DNA of 64,000 nucleotides from Sinosporangium siamense (GTDB lineage: Bacteria > Actinomycetota > Actinomycetes > Streptosporangiales > Streptosporangiaceae). This document shows, piece after piece, positions 9,904-18,106 of this stretch. The stretch covers positions 1-64,000 of the forward strand of contig NZ_BOOW01000030.1 in NCBI RefSeq assembly GCF_016863435.1, given 5' to 3'. The position numbers and the translations under genes are program-made. Each line of letters opens with the position of its first letter. The stretch's first letter is position 1. The notes beneath the pieces were generated by a model. It saw nothing but the letters and a program-made list of their open reading frames with translations. It was not told where the DNA came from and did not search any database.

Positions 9904-10869
9904 CTAAACAAAAATTGCCATTGGGAGAATCTGAATCGCGGGCGCCCCAATCGGGTCAGCCACATCGAAGTGAAGCCCAGCACTAGATCTAAGATTGTCC
10001 ACCATCTCGTTAACCATATCCCCTCCCGCAACACCCAGCACGGTACGGCGAGCCAGATTGACATTCTGATCGTCGGTGAGCACTTGGGTAACCTTGCCTA
10101 GAACCTTAAACTCTCCTGAGCGGAGGTACTCACTGGTGGCAGAGGTGTGAAACTCGGAAGACACAGTAAGAATCGCTTTAAGAGTTTCATCCATGCGAAT
10201 TAGAACATCATGTACAGGAGCACTGCTAATATCCTCATAGAGGCGCCGAGCTATTCTCCATCCGTAATCCATCTGGGCACTTGCTGCGGCCTCGACCTGA
10301 CGTTGCACTTCAACCTCGGGAGATTGCGTACGCGCCGGAACGCTCCTCCTCCTCTTCGACCTGGAGGGAGCGTTTTCTTTCTTATTTCCGGAGCCCTCAT
10401 CCTCCATATCGAGATACGGAGTAATTTGCATAAAGAATGAAAGATTTTCTTCCAGCGGGTTTCCTGCATAAGAACCGGAAAGCTCTATCAAGTCTCCAGA
10501 CCCAAGCTGACCCAGCTGACCGGCATCTTGCAGAGAAACTATTTTCTGGGCACCATGAAGATAAGCGTATAGTGCATTAAACAAGCTTACTTCCGTGTGT
10601 TGCTTAGCAGCTTTGGACTCAACCAGCCCTTCCCTCTTCCAAGCACCTCCACCTTCTACCCCAACCTCAACACCGAAAATCCCAGACAGCGAAGGGAGCT
10701 TCGCCTTACCTGTTCCCTTGAGGTTCTTTTCACCCACCTTCCCTTCTTTGCGAGTTTCCTCTTCTTCCATCGCCACACCTCCTTGAATTTGAGCCAGGAA
10801 ACTCATCATCATTGGCACATCAAGGTAGACCGGATGCGCCAAGAAATGCAGCTTGTTTTCGTAATCCAT
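9904..10869 (-). CDS. DUF6414-like protein, low-G+C island gene
   Basis: I choose the ATG at 10869 because GGAGGG lies nine bases upstream; an ATG at 10875 is only three bases from it. The 321-residue product begins MDYENKLHFLAHPVYLD and SFLAQIQGG, and ends with GEFKVLGKVTQVL, then GAPAIQILPMAIFV. This opening and ending match my memory of DUF6414 proteins, soluble bacterial proteins of unknown function. A Lys/Glu-rich linker follows residue 36 and an Arg-rich patch, SRSKRRRSVPAR, lies mid-protein. The gene is visibly richer in A+T and uses AGA/AAA codons unlike its neighbours, a sign of recent transfer. Role in the island is unknown. Confidence 0.75.
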   Translation of the reverse strand: MDYENKLHFLAHPVYLDVPMMMSFLAQIQGGVAMEEEETRKEGKVGEKNLKGTGKAKLPSLSGIFGVEVGVEGGGAWKREGLVESKAAKQHTEVSLFNALYAYLHGAQKIVSLQDAGQLGQLGSGDLIELSGSYAGNPLEENLSFFMQITPYLDMEDEGSGNKKENAPSRSKRRRSVPARTQSPEVEVQRQVEAAASAQMDYGWRIARRLYEDISSAPVHDVLIRMDETLKAILTVSSEFHTSATSEYLRSGEFKVLGKVTQVLTDDQNVNLARRTVLGVAGGDMVNEMVDNLRSSAGLHFDVADPIGAPAIQILPMAIFV

Positions 10870-11165
10870 TACCATTAGCCCTCCAGTCAGATCTCCCAGC
10901 TCGAAGCACATAACAGATGATCTTGGCTCGCAAGGCTGTTTCTCCAAACCGTCAGGATTGCAGAGCTGACCCACGATTTGCCCGAACTGTTCTCATGGGT
11001 ATCAAGGGCGGGGGCGTGAGGCGCCACTGCACGGCACCGCCGGCCGGACGTGCGGCGTAGGCGCCGGTCCCGAACGGCGGCGGAGATCGGCCCGCATACC
11101 GCGCCGCTCGCGCGCCGCACCCAACCCGCCGTACTGGGGCCGCACCGCTGCCGGCAACTTCAGAC

Positions 11166-11478
11166 GTGCTCACGCGGTACCAGCTCAGGATGAGCGCGGT
11201 ACCAGTCGACGACGCGGCAAGTGATGCGATCGAGGGGCTCATCGTCAGCAAGTGGATACTCAAAGTCAGCGGAGCGACCCAGATCTGTGGACAGCTCCTT
11301 CAAGGTCTCCGCATCGAACAATCCCGGCGCGGGAGCTTTTCGCGCAGGTAAGTCAGAAGCTGCCCAAACAGCTCACCCCAGTTGACGTGGCCGTTGCGCT
11401 GGGCCTCGTCCCGGAGTATCTCCACTGCCCGCAGCAACTCACCTTGAATGGTGTCCGCCTGCCCTCAGCGCGTTACTT
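11166..11478 (-). pseudogene. hypothetical protein, frameshifted remnant
   Basis: Reading leftward, one frame gives TIQGELLRAVEILRDEAQ, then NWGELFGQLLTYLREKLP, and stops shortly after. The next frame continues with GLFDAETLKELSTDLGRSAD and DEPLDRITCRVVDWYRAHPE and stops at 11166. The protein-like character switches frame near base 11320-11345, so a single small gene appears to have been broken. I do not recognise the family; helical, acidic, about 100 residues. It lies in the debris between the DUF6414-like gene and the tRNA scar. Confidence 0.45.
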
Positions 11479-11682
11479 AGGCCTTCCAGATGTGGCGAGC
11501 ATCAGCGGTGCACCGGGGGCCCATGCACGTGACCGTACGACCTACGCCTCCGGCGGGGGCGCTCCGGCTCCGTCTCCGGGATGATCTCCAGGGGCAAGAG
11601 CCGGGTTCGCAAGTGGTTGGGGACCAATAGAAGTGCGCGCGGCCGCCCATACTGATTTACTCGCTGCTCCTAGGCTCCTGGC

Positions 11683-11808
11683 TCACTCCGAGGCGGCCAC
11701 GACCCGCGAGGTGTCCACTGTGAGGAACAGTTGGAAGAGGAAGCGGGGTTCGGCGCTATTGGCGTAGCCGAAAAGGACTTTCCCGTCCACACGACACGCA
11801 TGTAGTCC
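11683..11808 (-). pseudogene. C-terminal fragment of an unknown protein
   Basis: A 41-residue open stretch reads DGKVLFGYANSAEPRFLFQ then LFLTVDTSRVVAASE before a TGA. It has the hydrophobic pattern of two beta strands and looks like the end of a folded domain. An in-frame TAA precedes it and no RBS is visible. I regard it as a fragment; the match to any family is unknown. Confidence 0.3.
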
Positions 11809-11853
11809 TTAGCTTAGGTGCCGTGACGCCCTCCGGCCGAGTGCTCAAGCGTC

Positions 11854-12314
11854 ATGGATTTTGAGAAGCCTGAGCGGCGGACAGCTCCCCGGCCGTACGT
11901 TCGCGGTGCGAAGGCCAGCAATGGCTGCCAGCTCACAGAGGGATATGCACGGGAATACGATCATCACATGGATGGGACTTACCCCCTGGTCCGCGAGCTC
12001 TTCCCAGACCTCATCACGGACCTGATCTCATGCCTTGAGAAGGACGGGGAACCCGAGCTTGCGATCGTTGCGCGGGATGTCCGGCTCTACCAGTGGTGCG
12101 GGTGCGGGGACGATCTCTGCCAGAGCTTCTACACAACCCACCCCCTGGTGGGGCCTACGGTCCCGAGCATCGTTGCGTGCCGCTAATCCCCGAGAAGGGC
12201 GACCTGATCCTTGACGTTGTACGTAACCGGATCACGTATGTCGAGGTGTTGTACTACCCCAGTCTCAGAGGTGCGACGAGCCAAAGTAGCGGCCCGGATC
12301 GGGCTCAGGACTGA
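11854..12314 (+). pseudogene. small hypothetical protein with CGCGDD motif, frameshifted
   Basis: The first frame (ATG 11854) encodes VRELFPDLITDLISCLEKDG, then ELAIVARDVRLYQWCGCGDD, and LCQSF. From the C-run at about 12138-12143 the sensible continuation is in the next frame: GAYGPEHRCVPLIPEKGDLI, then LDVVRNRITYVEVLYYP. The two halves join as one protein of about 140 residues with a Cys pair (CGCG) and a conserved-looking H-R-C. This resembles a small actinobacterial family of unknown function. One base change in the homopolymer would restore it, so it is either a pseudogene or a sequencing error. Confidence 0.6.
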
Positions 12315-12429
12315 GTGACGAACCGAGTGACAACGGCTACGGACGACCCCGGACACCGGTGGATCACCATGGATAGAAACAGCAGGTCACCGACACCGTG
12401 GGTCCATGTGCCGCCCCAGTCTCGACTGC

Positions 12430-12473
12430 TTCGGGACGAAGAGGCCGTGGGTTCAAATCCCGCCACCCCGACC
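12430..12473 (+). other. 3' half of a tRNA-Pro(CGG), attachment-site scar
   Basis: The sequence runs from the anticodon loop TTCGGGA through stem CGAAG, variable loop AGGCC, T arm GTGGG-TTCAAAT-CCCGC, acceptor strand CACCCCG, discriminator A and CC. Every length fits a tRNA 3' half. The 5' half is absent: upstream bases do not pair with CGAAG or with the acceptor strand. Integrative elements that use tRNA genes leave exactly such 3' duplications. The intact tRNA gene must be elsewhere. Confidence 0.8.
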
Positions 12474-12593
12474 CAGTTCGACCAGATCAGGGGCCTGATC
12501 CGCTAAGCGGAACGGGCTCTTTTTCTGTTACTGGGAGAGACCTGGGAGATGACCTTGATCACCTGTCTCTCTCCCCAAAGGGCGATCTCGATC
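12460..12593 (+). repeat. direct repeat, copy A (tRNA 3' end plus terminator)
   Basis: About 134 bases, starting in the T arm of the tRNA-Pro fragment, recur 1037 bases to the right with roughly 85-90% identity by eye. The repeat contains the tRNA end, the terminator hairpin and a downstream segment ending in TCTCTCTCCCCAAAGGG. The pair flanks the truncated AbrB gene. Confidence 0.8.
12491..12525 (+). terminator. Rho-independent terminator of the lost tRNA-Pro gene
   Basis: The arms CCTGATCCGC and GCGGAACGGG with outer G-C pairs form a hairpin around a TAA loop, followed by CTCTTTTTCT. Its place 18 bases after the tRNA 3' end fits a tRNA terminator. Confidence 0.7.
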
Positions 12594-12625
12594 CCGGGGG
12601 CGCTTTTGGGCACCGGCGCGCGAGC

Positions 12626-13279
12626 TTAGGAGCTCGCGAAGTCTACCTCCTGACCGGCAGACCTGGGCGAGCACTCATCTGGACACCCGCGCCCACCGGC
12701 GAGGCTGTTCCGATCGCCTGCCTCCTGCGACGGGCCCGCGGCGCCCGCCTGGGACGGCAGGATCACGCTCAGCAGCAGTGGCGTACTCGCCACGACGAAA
12801 CCCAGCCGCAGGTACTGCATGAACACCACCTGACGCCCGTCCGCGTCGAGATCCTGAGCCGAGGCCACCGCGGCGGCCGATTCTCCCGCGATCATGCCCA
12901 GAGTCGCCGTGGCCCGATCCACCCCGCCGAACCGCATCATCGCCCACGCGGCCCCCTGGCAGATGACCAGCGTGGCCAGCGTCACCATGACCAGCGGCGC
13001 GATCGACCTCGCCACCTGCCCGAGCGCCGCCACGTTCAGGTAGGTCCCCATGAGCACGCCGAGCAGCGCCTGCGCCCCCCTGTTGAGCACAGCGGGCGGG
13101 CGGCGGCGCACCAGCCCGGTCATGGCCGCGAGCAGCCCGAGCAGCAACGGGATCAGCATGTGCGGGGAAGGCAGCTCCGGTTCGCCTAGCTCGCCAGCAG
13201 CCACGATGATCGGCAGAATCATCGCCCATCCGGCGATCTCGCGGGCACTGCCGTCGGCGGCCCGCAGCGCAACTCGCAT
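12626..13279 (-). pseudogene. AbrB-family membrane protein, C-terminal half lost
   Basis: Residues 1-180 match the N-terminal half of the AbrB (PF05145) membrane family: AGWAMILPIIVAAGELGEPE, HMLIPLLLGLLAA, GVLMGTYLNVAAL, LVMVTLATLVICQGAAWAMM and MIAGESAAAVASAQDLDADG are all visible. The family normally has two such halves (about 350 residues). Here homology stops after LLLSVILPSQAG and the last 35 residues are unrelated Gly/Arg-rich text. The gene lies between the two direct repeats, so truncation probably came with the same recombination events. A short leader before the family start suggests the N-terminus is also altered. Function would be small-molecule transport; role here is none. Confidence 0.7.
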
Positions 13280-13496
13280 GCTTGGCAGGCTAGTACCGGC
13301 ATGGAAATGCCCAGGTCAGCACATGGTCTAGGTGGAATTGCAGAGTGGTCCGGGTGGCTGCCGTTGCGAATCCTGCGGAGCTGCCGGTTCAGTGCAGCAG
13401 TAGTCCGGCCAGGGCTCCGGCGGCGACTTGCGACACGTTCGGTCGGGGTTTCCTATGTCGTGCGACATGGATTTCCTTTGCCCTGAGCCAGCACAC

Positions 13497-13630
13497 CGCC
13501 ACCCCAACTCAGTTTGACCAGATCAGGAGCCTGATCCGCTAAGCGGAACGGGCTCTCTTTCTGTTATTGGGAGAGACTTAGGAGATGACCTTGGTCGCCT
13601 GCCTCTCTCACCAAAGGGCCAGCTCGGGGT
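13497..13630 (+). repeat. direct repeat, copy B
   Basis: This copy begins at CCGCCACCCCAAC, equivalent to the tRNA T arm and acceptor end of copy A, and continues through the same hairpin and the CTCTCACCAAAGGG end. The tRNA part is shorter and mutated, so this is an older or imperfect scar. Confidence 0.8.
13527..13562 (+). terminator. duplicated tRNA-type terminator
   Basis: GAGCC-TGATCCGC, TAA loop, GCGGAAC-GGGCTC followed by TCTTTCT. It is better paired than copy A at its base, because here GAGCC faces GGGCTC. Confidence 0.65.
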
Positions 13631-13971
13631 CCAGGAGCGGGGTGCCGAGGTCAGCCAGACTCTGAACCTCTGGGAGATCGCCATCTCCCAGAGGGCGTCC
13701 AGGACGTCGAGCAGCTCGGCGCGATCGCGTCCACCTGGTCGACGAGATCCACTGTCCGGCAACCCGTGACGACCGCCCGCTCCCCAAGCAGGGCCTTTGA
13801 CGCCGGGCTTCGACCCCGCCCGTTTCCAGACGAAACCGCCAGCCTGCTGCCGGACCTCCTGGCAACTCCTCGGACCGGACTTCCACCGGTAAGCGACGAC
13901 GAGCTTACGAATGACAAGATCCACCGCTACGTCACGGCTTCACCTCCTGCTGGGCGCACGAAGAAGGCTCA

Positions 13972-14160
13972 CTATTGGCCGCCCTGGCCGAGTTCATTCG
14001 CGAACTCATCGAGGGGCACCCACAGGGCCTGGCCGCCGCCCGCGCCTGCGGCGTCCGCCTCGGCCGACCACCCATGACGCCCCCGATCAGGTCCGGCATG
14101 CCGCGCCCTGCTACTGGACGCCGAGGCCGACAGGTAGCCGCTGGCTTCTCTGCCACTCCC
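13972..14160 (+). pseudogene. serine recombinase / resolvase C-terminal remnant
   Basis: LAALAEFIRELIEGHPQGLA, AARACGVRLGRPPM is the signature helix and linker that precede the helix-turn-helix of resolvase-invertase proteins. After GRPPMTP the HTH continues in a shifted frame as DQVRHA, with later text (LLDAEADR-like) scattered over frames. The catalytic N-terminal domain is absent. It marks a former transposon or invertible element at the edge of the catabolic cluster. Confidence 0.6.
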
Positions 14161-14213
14161 GGGCAGGGAACGGAAAACCCCAGGTGGCCGAATTCAGGCG
14201 TCCACAGGGATGC

Positions 14214-15359
14214 TCACGGGACGAGCTCGAAGATCGTTGCATTCGCCTGACCGCCGCCTTCACACATCGTCTGAAGTCCGTAGCGAATTCCACGGTCAGC
14301 CATATGGTGGATCAACGTTGTGGCGATGCGTGCGCCGGATCCACCGAGCGGGTGGCCGAGCGCGATTGCACCACCGATTGGATTGAGCGCTGATTCGGGC
14401 ACGCCGTACACGGCCTGCCAAGCAAGTGGCACCGAGGCGAACGCCTCGTTCACCTCGAACGCCCCGATCTCATCGATGCCCAGGCCGGCCTTCGCCAGTG
14501 CTTTCGCGGTTGCCGGGATCGGCCCCGTCAGCATGATGTTCGGCTCGCTGCCCACCACGACCGCCGTGTGAACCCGCGCGAGAGGCTTCCATCCGTGTGC
14601 GCTCGCGATGTCCGAGGTGGTGATCAGCAGGGCAGCGGCCCCGTCGCTGATCTGGGAGCTGTTGCCGGCACTGACGACGCCGCCCTCGAGGAAAGGAGTC
14701 CGCAGGGTGGCCAGTGTTTCGGCCGAGCAGTCCGGACGGATTCCCTCGTCGAAGCTCACGCCTCCTTCGGGGGTCTCGATCGCCACGATCTCCGCGTCGA
14801 AGGCTCCGTCGGCGGCGGCACTCGCGGCTCGCCGGTGGGAACGCTCGGCGTAAGCATCGAGTTCGCCGCGACCGATCGACCACTCACGGGCGATCTGCTC
14901 GGCTCCGAGGCCTTGGTTCGGCATACCGTCCCCATATCGCTTCGCGTACAGCTCCCCGAGCGGTGACTGACCGCCGACAGCCGACCCCATGGGGACTCGT
15001 GACATCGACTCGACCCCGCCGGCCACGACGACGTCGTAGTGTCCGGCGATGACGCCCGCGGAGGCGAAGTGAATGGCCTGCTGGGACGAGCCACATTGAC
15101 GATCGACCGTAGTGCCGGGGACCGACTCCGGCCACCCCGCCGACAGCGCTGACGTACGCGCGATGTCAAAGGTCTGTTCGCCGACCTGGCTGACACACCC
15201 CCAGATCACGTCGTCCACCACCGCCGGGTCCAGCGACACGCGATCTGCGAGGGCCGTGAGGACTCGCGCGGACAAGTCAGCGGGATGGACGCCCGAGAGC
15301 GCTCCTGCCCGCTTGCCGATGGGGGACCTGACAGCCGCCACGACGACAGCGTCTCGCAT
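14214..15359 (-). CDS. thiolase (acetyl-CoA acetyltransferase type)
   Basis: This 381-residue enzyme has the full thiolase active site: nucleophile Cys89 (DRQCGSSQQ), NEAFAS at 304-309, His336 (IALGHPLGGSG) and Cys366 (CEGGGQA). It would cleave a 3-oxoacyl-CoA with CoA, the last step of a beta-oxidation cycle, in the cytoplasm. It is the last gene of the long leftward operon that starts near 26.1 kb; the cyclase-family gene ends 60 bases upstream. The ATG at 15359 is preceded by GGAG at normal spacing. A second thiolase at 41.9-43.1 kb opens another unit of the same cluster, so the two may act on different chain lengths or ring products. Confidence 0.93.
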   Translation of the reverse strand: MRDAVVVAAVRSPIGKRAGALSGVHPADLSARVLTALADRVSLDPAVVDDVIWGCVSQVGEQTFDIARTSALSAGWPESVPGTTVDRQCGSSQQAIHFASAGVIAGHYDVVVAGGVESMSRVPMGSAVGGQSPLGELYAKRYGDGMPNQGLGAEQIAREWSIGRGELDAYAERSHRRAASAAADGAFDAEIVAIETPEGGVSFDEGIRPDCSAETLATLRTPFLEGGVVSAGNSSQISDGAAALLITTSDIASAHGWKPLARVHTAVVVGSEPNIMLTGPIPATAKALAKAGLGIDEIGAFEVNEAFASVPLAWQAVYGVPESALNPIGGAIALGHPLGGSGARIATTLIHHMADRGIRYGLQTMCEGGGQANATIFELVP

Positions 15360-15419
15360 GAAATCTCCTTGAACTCACTTTGGCTTGTCGGCTTGTACGT
15401 TCGATTCAGCGGACCGGGC

Positions 15420-16361
15420 TCAGTCCTTGCGGAAGGGGAAGGCCCACGGACGCAGCGGCGACCCGGTGGCGCCACGTAGGCGCAGACACGCTGCGAAGAA
15501 TCCGAACTCGTACACCTCTGCCGCCGCGAGCGCCTCCAGATCGAGCACCTCGATCAGGGGCGCACCCGCCTCGGCGAGAAGATAGGTGTGCACCGGCGTG
15601 TAGTTGTCGGGATCGGTCGACGGCCCCTGCTCGACGCACACGGTGTCGGAGCCGACGATCATCGCCCCCTTCTCGACCAGGTGCACCGCGGCGGCGCGCG
15701 TCAATCCGGGCGGGTTCTCCCCCCACGCTGTGGCGTCCGGCCACGCCCGCATCCTGCCCGTCCGGGCGAGCACGACGTCACCGAGCTGGATCTCGACGCC
15801 CTGCTCGGCGAGGCATTCGTCGACGTCCTCTGGGGTGATCCCGTACTGGTCGGGGAGCATGTCGACACCGCGCAGGCCGGCGAAGTCGAGGAGGACGCCT
15901 CGAGCCACGATCGGCGGCATCTTGTCGGCGCCCGCGACGCGCCAGTGCCGAGTTCCGAGGTGCTCCCGCTCAGTGAAGTTGTTGTAGATTCGCCCGTTGT
16001 AGCCGTAGTGATTGAGCGTGTCGATGTGGGTACCGGTATGCGTGTACATCATCACCGTGTCGCCGGAGTAACTGATGTACTCGGTCATTTCCCGCGAGAT
16101 GCCCGGCAGTTCGTCGATGACCGTACCGTGCGGCGTGTGCGTCATCCAGATCTGGTAAGCTGGATCTCCCAATAGCTGCCACGAGGGCATCCCGATGAAG
16201 TAGTCCACGGACAGATCGAACATCTGGGTGGCATCGATGCGACTGATGACGGCAGCGCGGGATTCCGGGCTCATCAGGTTGAGTCGGCCGATCTCATCCT
16301 CAGGCCCGTAGGGGCTCGTGGTTACTTGGCGGTTGGCGCCGGACGCTGGGTTGTCGGACAT
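15420..16361 (-). CDS. cyclase-family metal-dependent hydrolase (kynurenine formamidase-like fold)
   Basis: The protein (313 aa) contains HTGTHID at residues 108-114, the metal-binding signature of the Cyclase family (PF04199), and a long family-typical core (GDTVMMY, GVLLDFAGLRG, EVQLGDVVLART-like GDVVLARTG). Members hydrolyse amides, imides or lactones, such as N-formylkynurenine, isatin or ring-cleavage products. In this operon it could open a ring or hydrolyse a cyclic ester or amide before CoA activation; that is inference. It lies between amidase and thiolase genes. The ATG at 16361 follows a GGAGGAG-type RBS (CCAGGAGGAGCC). Confidence 0.88.
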   Translation of the reverse strand: MSDNPASGANRQVTTSPYGPEDEIGRLNLMSPESRAAVISRIDATQMFDLSVDYFIGMPSWQLLGDPAYQIWMTHTPHGTVIDELPGISREMTEYISYSGDTVMMYTHTGTHIDTLNHYGYNGRIYNNFTEREHLGTRHWRVAGADKMPPIVARGVLLDFAGLRGVDMLPDQYGITPEDVDECLAEQGVEIQLGDVVLARTGRMRAWPDATAWGENPPGLTRAAAVHLVEKGAMIVGSDTVCVEQGPSTDPDNYTPVHTYLLAEAGAPLIEVLDLEALAAAEVYEFGFFAACLRLRGATGSPLRPWAFPFRKD

Positions 16362-16449
16362 GTGGGCTCCTCCTGGGGGGTTTCGACTGTGCGGATGGAC
16401 CGCGGTCGCCCCGTCGGCATGGGGCGGTCGTTGCGGGGGCGGAGATGAG

Positions 16450-18063
16450 TTAGTCCCCTGGCATGGCTGGGGCCGCCAGATGGAAGCAGGTCAGTCGTTG
16501 ATACGCGTCAGCCACTCGCAGGACGGTGGTCTCGTCGAACGGCTTTCCGATGATCTGCATGGAGACGGGCATACCGACTCCGTCGAAGCCGATAGGAACG
16601 GCACATGCGGGGAGCCCGGTCAGGTTCCACTGTGATGTGAACGATGCGCTGGACCAGCGATCCATCATCATGGGATCGGTCTCCTCGAGGAGCCGCGCGC
16701 CCGTCGGCATGGTCGGCATGATCAGCACGTCGCAGGCGCGCATCGCCTCGGACACCTCGCGGTCGAACGCGGTCGCGATCTTCTTCGCCTGGACGTAGTC
16801 CGCGCCGCCGTACAGCGCTCCCCGGGCCAGCAGTCCGCGCGCGTAGCGCCCGTACTTGGCCCAGTGCGCCACCAGATCGTCCCGGTGATAGGCGAACGCC
16901 TCGCACAGCAGCACGATCTGGCACGCGATCCTCGCCATGTCGGCGTTGGGCAGGCTCACCTCCGCCACGCCGGCGCCCGCCTCTCGCAGCGCGGAGATGG
17001 CCGCGGTCACCCGCGTCCTAACCAGATCGGAGACGTTTCCAGTGTCGAAGAAGTAGCGCTTCGGCCAGCCGATCCGCAGGCCTTGCACAGAGCCGTCCAG
17101 CGCATCGAGATACTGCGGGACCGGCCGCCGGCTCGAGCCCCTGTAGCTCGGGTCATGGTCGGCGATCGCGTGAAACATCAGGGCGCAGTCCCACGCGGAG
17201 CGCGCGATGGGGCCGACGGTGTCAAGGCTCGGCGACAGCGGCACCGTCCCGGTGGTCGAGACGCGCCCGAGGCTCACCTTGAGGCCGGTCACACCGTTGA
17301 GCGCGGAGGGATGCCTGATCGAGCCGGCGGTGTCGGTGCCCAGTCCGCCGAGGGCCAGGCCGGAAGCGACCGCGATGGCCGTGCCGGAGCTCGACCCCCC
17401 GGCGTAGCGATCGGCGGCCCATGAATTGCGTGGCATCGGGAAACCCGTGGCGGGGTCGTTCAGTCCGAGAGCGAACTCGTTCGTTGTCGTCTTGCCGACA
17501 ATGATCGCGCCGGCGTCCCGCAGGCGGGCCACGGCGGTCGCGTCGCCGTTGCTCCGCCACTGCCGGGGCGCGACCAGACTGTTCGCCCGTGTGGGTCCCT
17601 CGACCGTGGCGATGACGTCCTTGATCGCCAATGGGATCCCGTGCAGCGGGCCTCGGTCCTGTCCGGCGGCCAGTTCGCGGTCCGCACGGTCAGCCGCCTT
17701 GAGGGCGGCGTCGCGGAATGTGCTGACGTACGCCCCGAGCCTCGCGTCGAGACGATCGATGCGCACGAAGACATCGTTCGTGAGCTCGACTGCTGTCGTC
17801 GTCCCGTCGCGAAGCGAGGACGCGGTGTTCTGGATCGTCCGGACGGTGGCCCGAGTACTGATGGGATCAGCTGCGTCGGCCGACTTGAACGCCGATGGTG
17901 TCGATGTGTCGCGCGCGACACCGTCGGCGCCGGTCCGGTGAAGCTCGTCGGCCTGGTGCCGCAGCGTCTGGTAGTCGTGCGCGATGGAGGTGATCTCGTC
18001 GGCGCTCATCGTCAGGCCGACGACGTCGAACATGGTGCGTACCCGCCGCTCAGCCGATGTCAT
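16450..18063 (-). CDS. amidase signature family enzyme
   Basis: The core shows the amidase signature: the Lys motif GIPLAIKDVIAT, then GGSSSGTAIAVASGLALGG and the cis-Ser/Ser stretch GTDTAGSIRHPSALNG. The family hydrolyses amides and some esters or carbamates with a Ser-cisSer-Lys triad. The frame is open to 18150, but starting there would overlap the preceding acyl-CoA dehydrogenase by 44 bases; I prefer the ATG at 18063 (537 aa), with 18033 also possible. RBS support is weak for both. The enzyme probably releases an acid from an amide substrate or removes a side group within the pathway. It is not a GatA, because no gatB/gatC neighbours exist. Confidence 0.88.
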   Translation of the reverse strand: MTSAERRVRTMFDVVGLTMSADEITSIAHDYQTLRHQADELHRTGADGVARDTSTPSAFKSADAADPISTRATVRTIQNTASSLRDGTTTAVELTNDVFVRIDRLDARLGAYVSTFRDAALKAADRADRELAAGQDRGPLHGIPLAIKDVIATVEGPTRANSLVAPRQWRSNGDATAVARLRDAGAIIVGKTTTNEFALGLNDPATGFPMPRNSWAADRYAGGSSSGTAIAVASGLALGGLGTDTAGSIRHPSALNGVTGLKVSLGRVSTTGTVPLSPSLDTVGPIARSAWDCALMFHAIADHDPSYRGSSRRPVPQYLDALDGSVQGLRIGWPKRYFFDTGNVSDLVRTRVTAAISALREAGAGVAEVSLPNADMARIACQIVLLCEAFAYHRDDLVAHWAKYGRYARGLLARGALYGGADYVQAKKIATAFDREVSEAMRACDVLIMPTMPTGARLLEETDPMMMDRWSSASFTSQWNLTGLPACAVPIGFDGVGMPVSMQIIGKPFDETTVLRVADAYQRLTCFHLAAPAMPGD

Positions 18064-18106
18064 CGCGCGACAGGTCCCCGGTGAAGGGACGAGCGGATGC
18101 CCGAGG

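Noticed and set aside
13523-13924. A 133-residue minus-strand frame read as a real gene
   Set aside because: It runs into the direct repeat and has Arg/Gly/Ser-rich text without structure; the resolvase tail on the plus strand is a better explanation for part of the region.
16450-18063. GatA subunit of the tRNA amidotransferase
   Set aside because: No gatB or gatC is adjacent and the gene lies in a catabolic operon; a stand-alone amidase is more likely.
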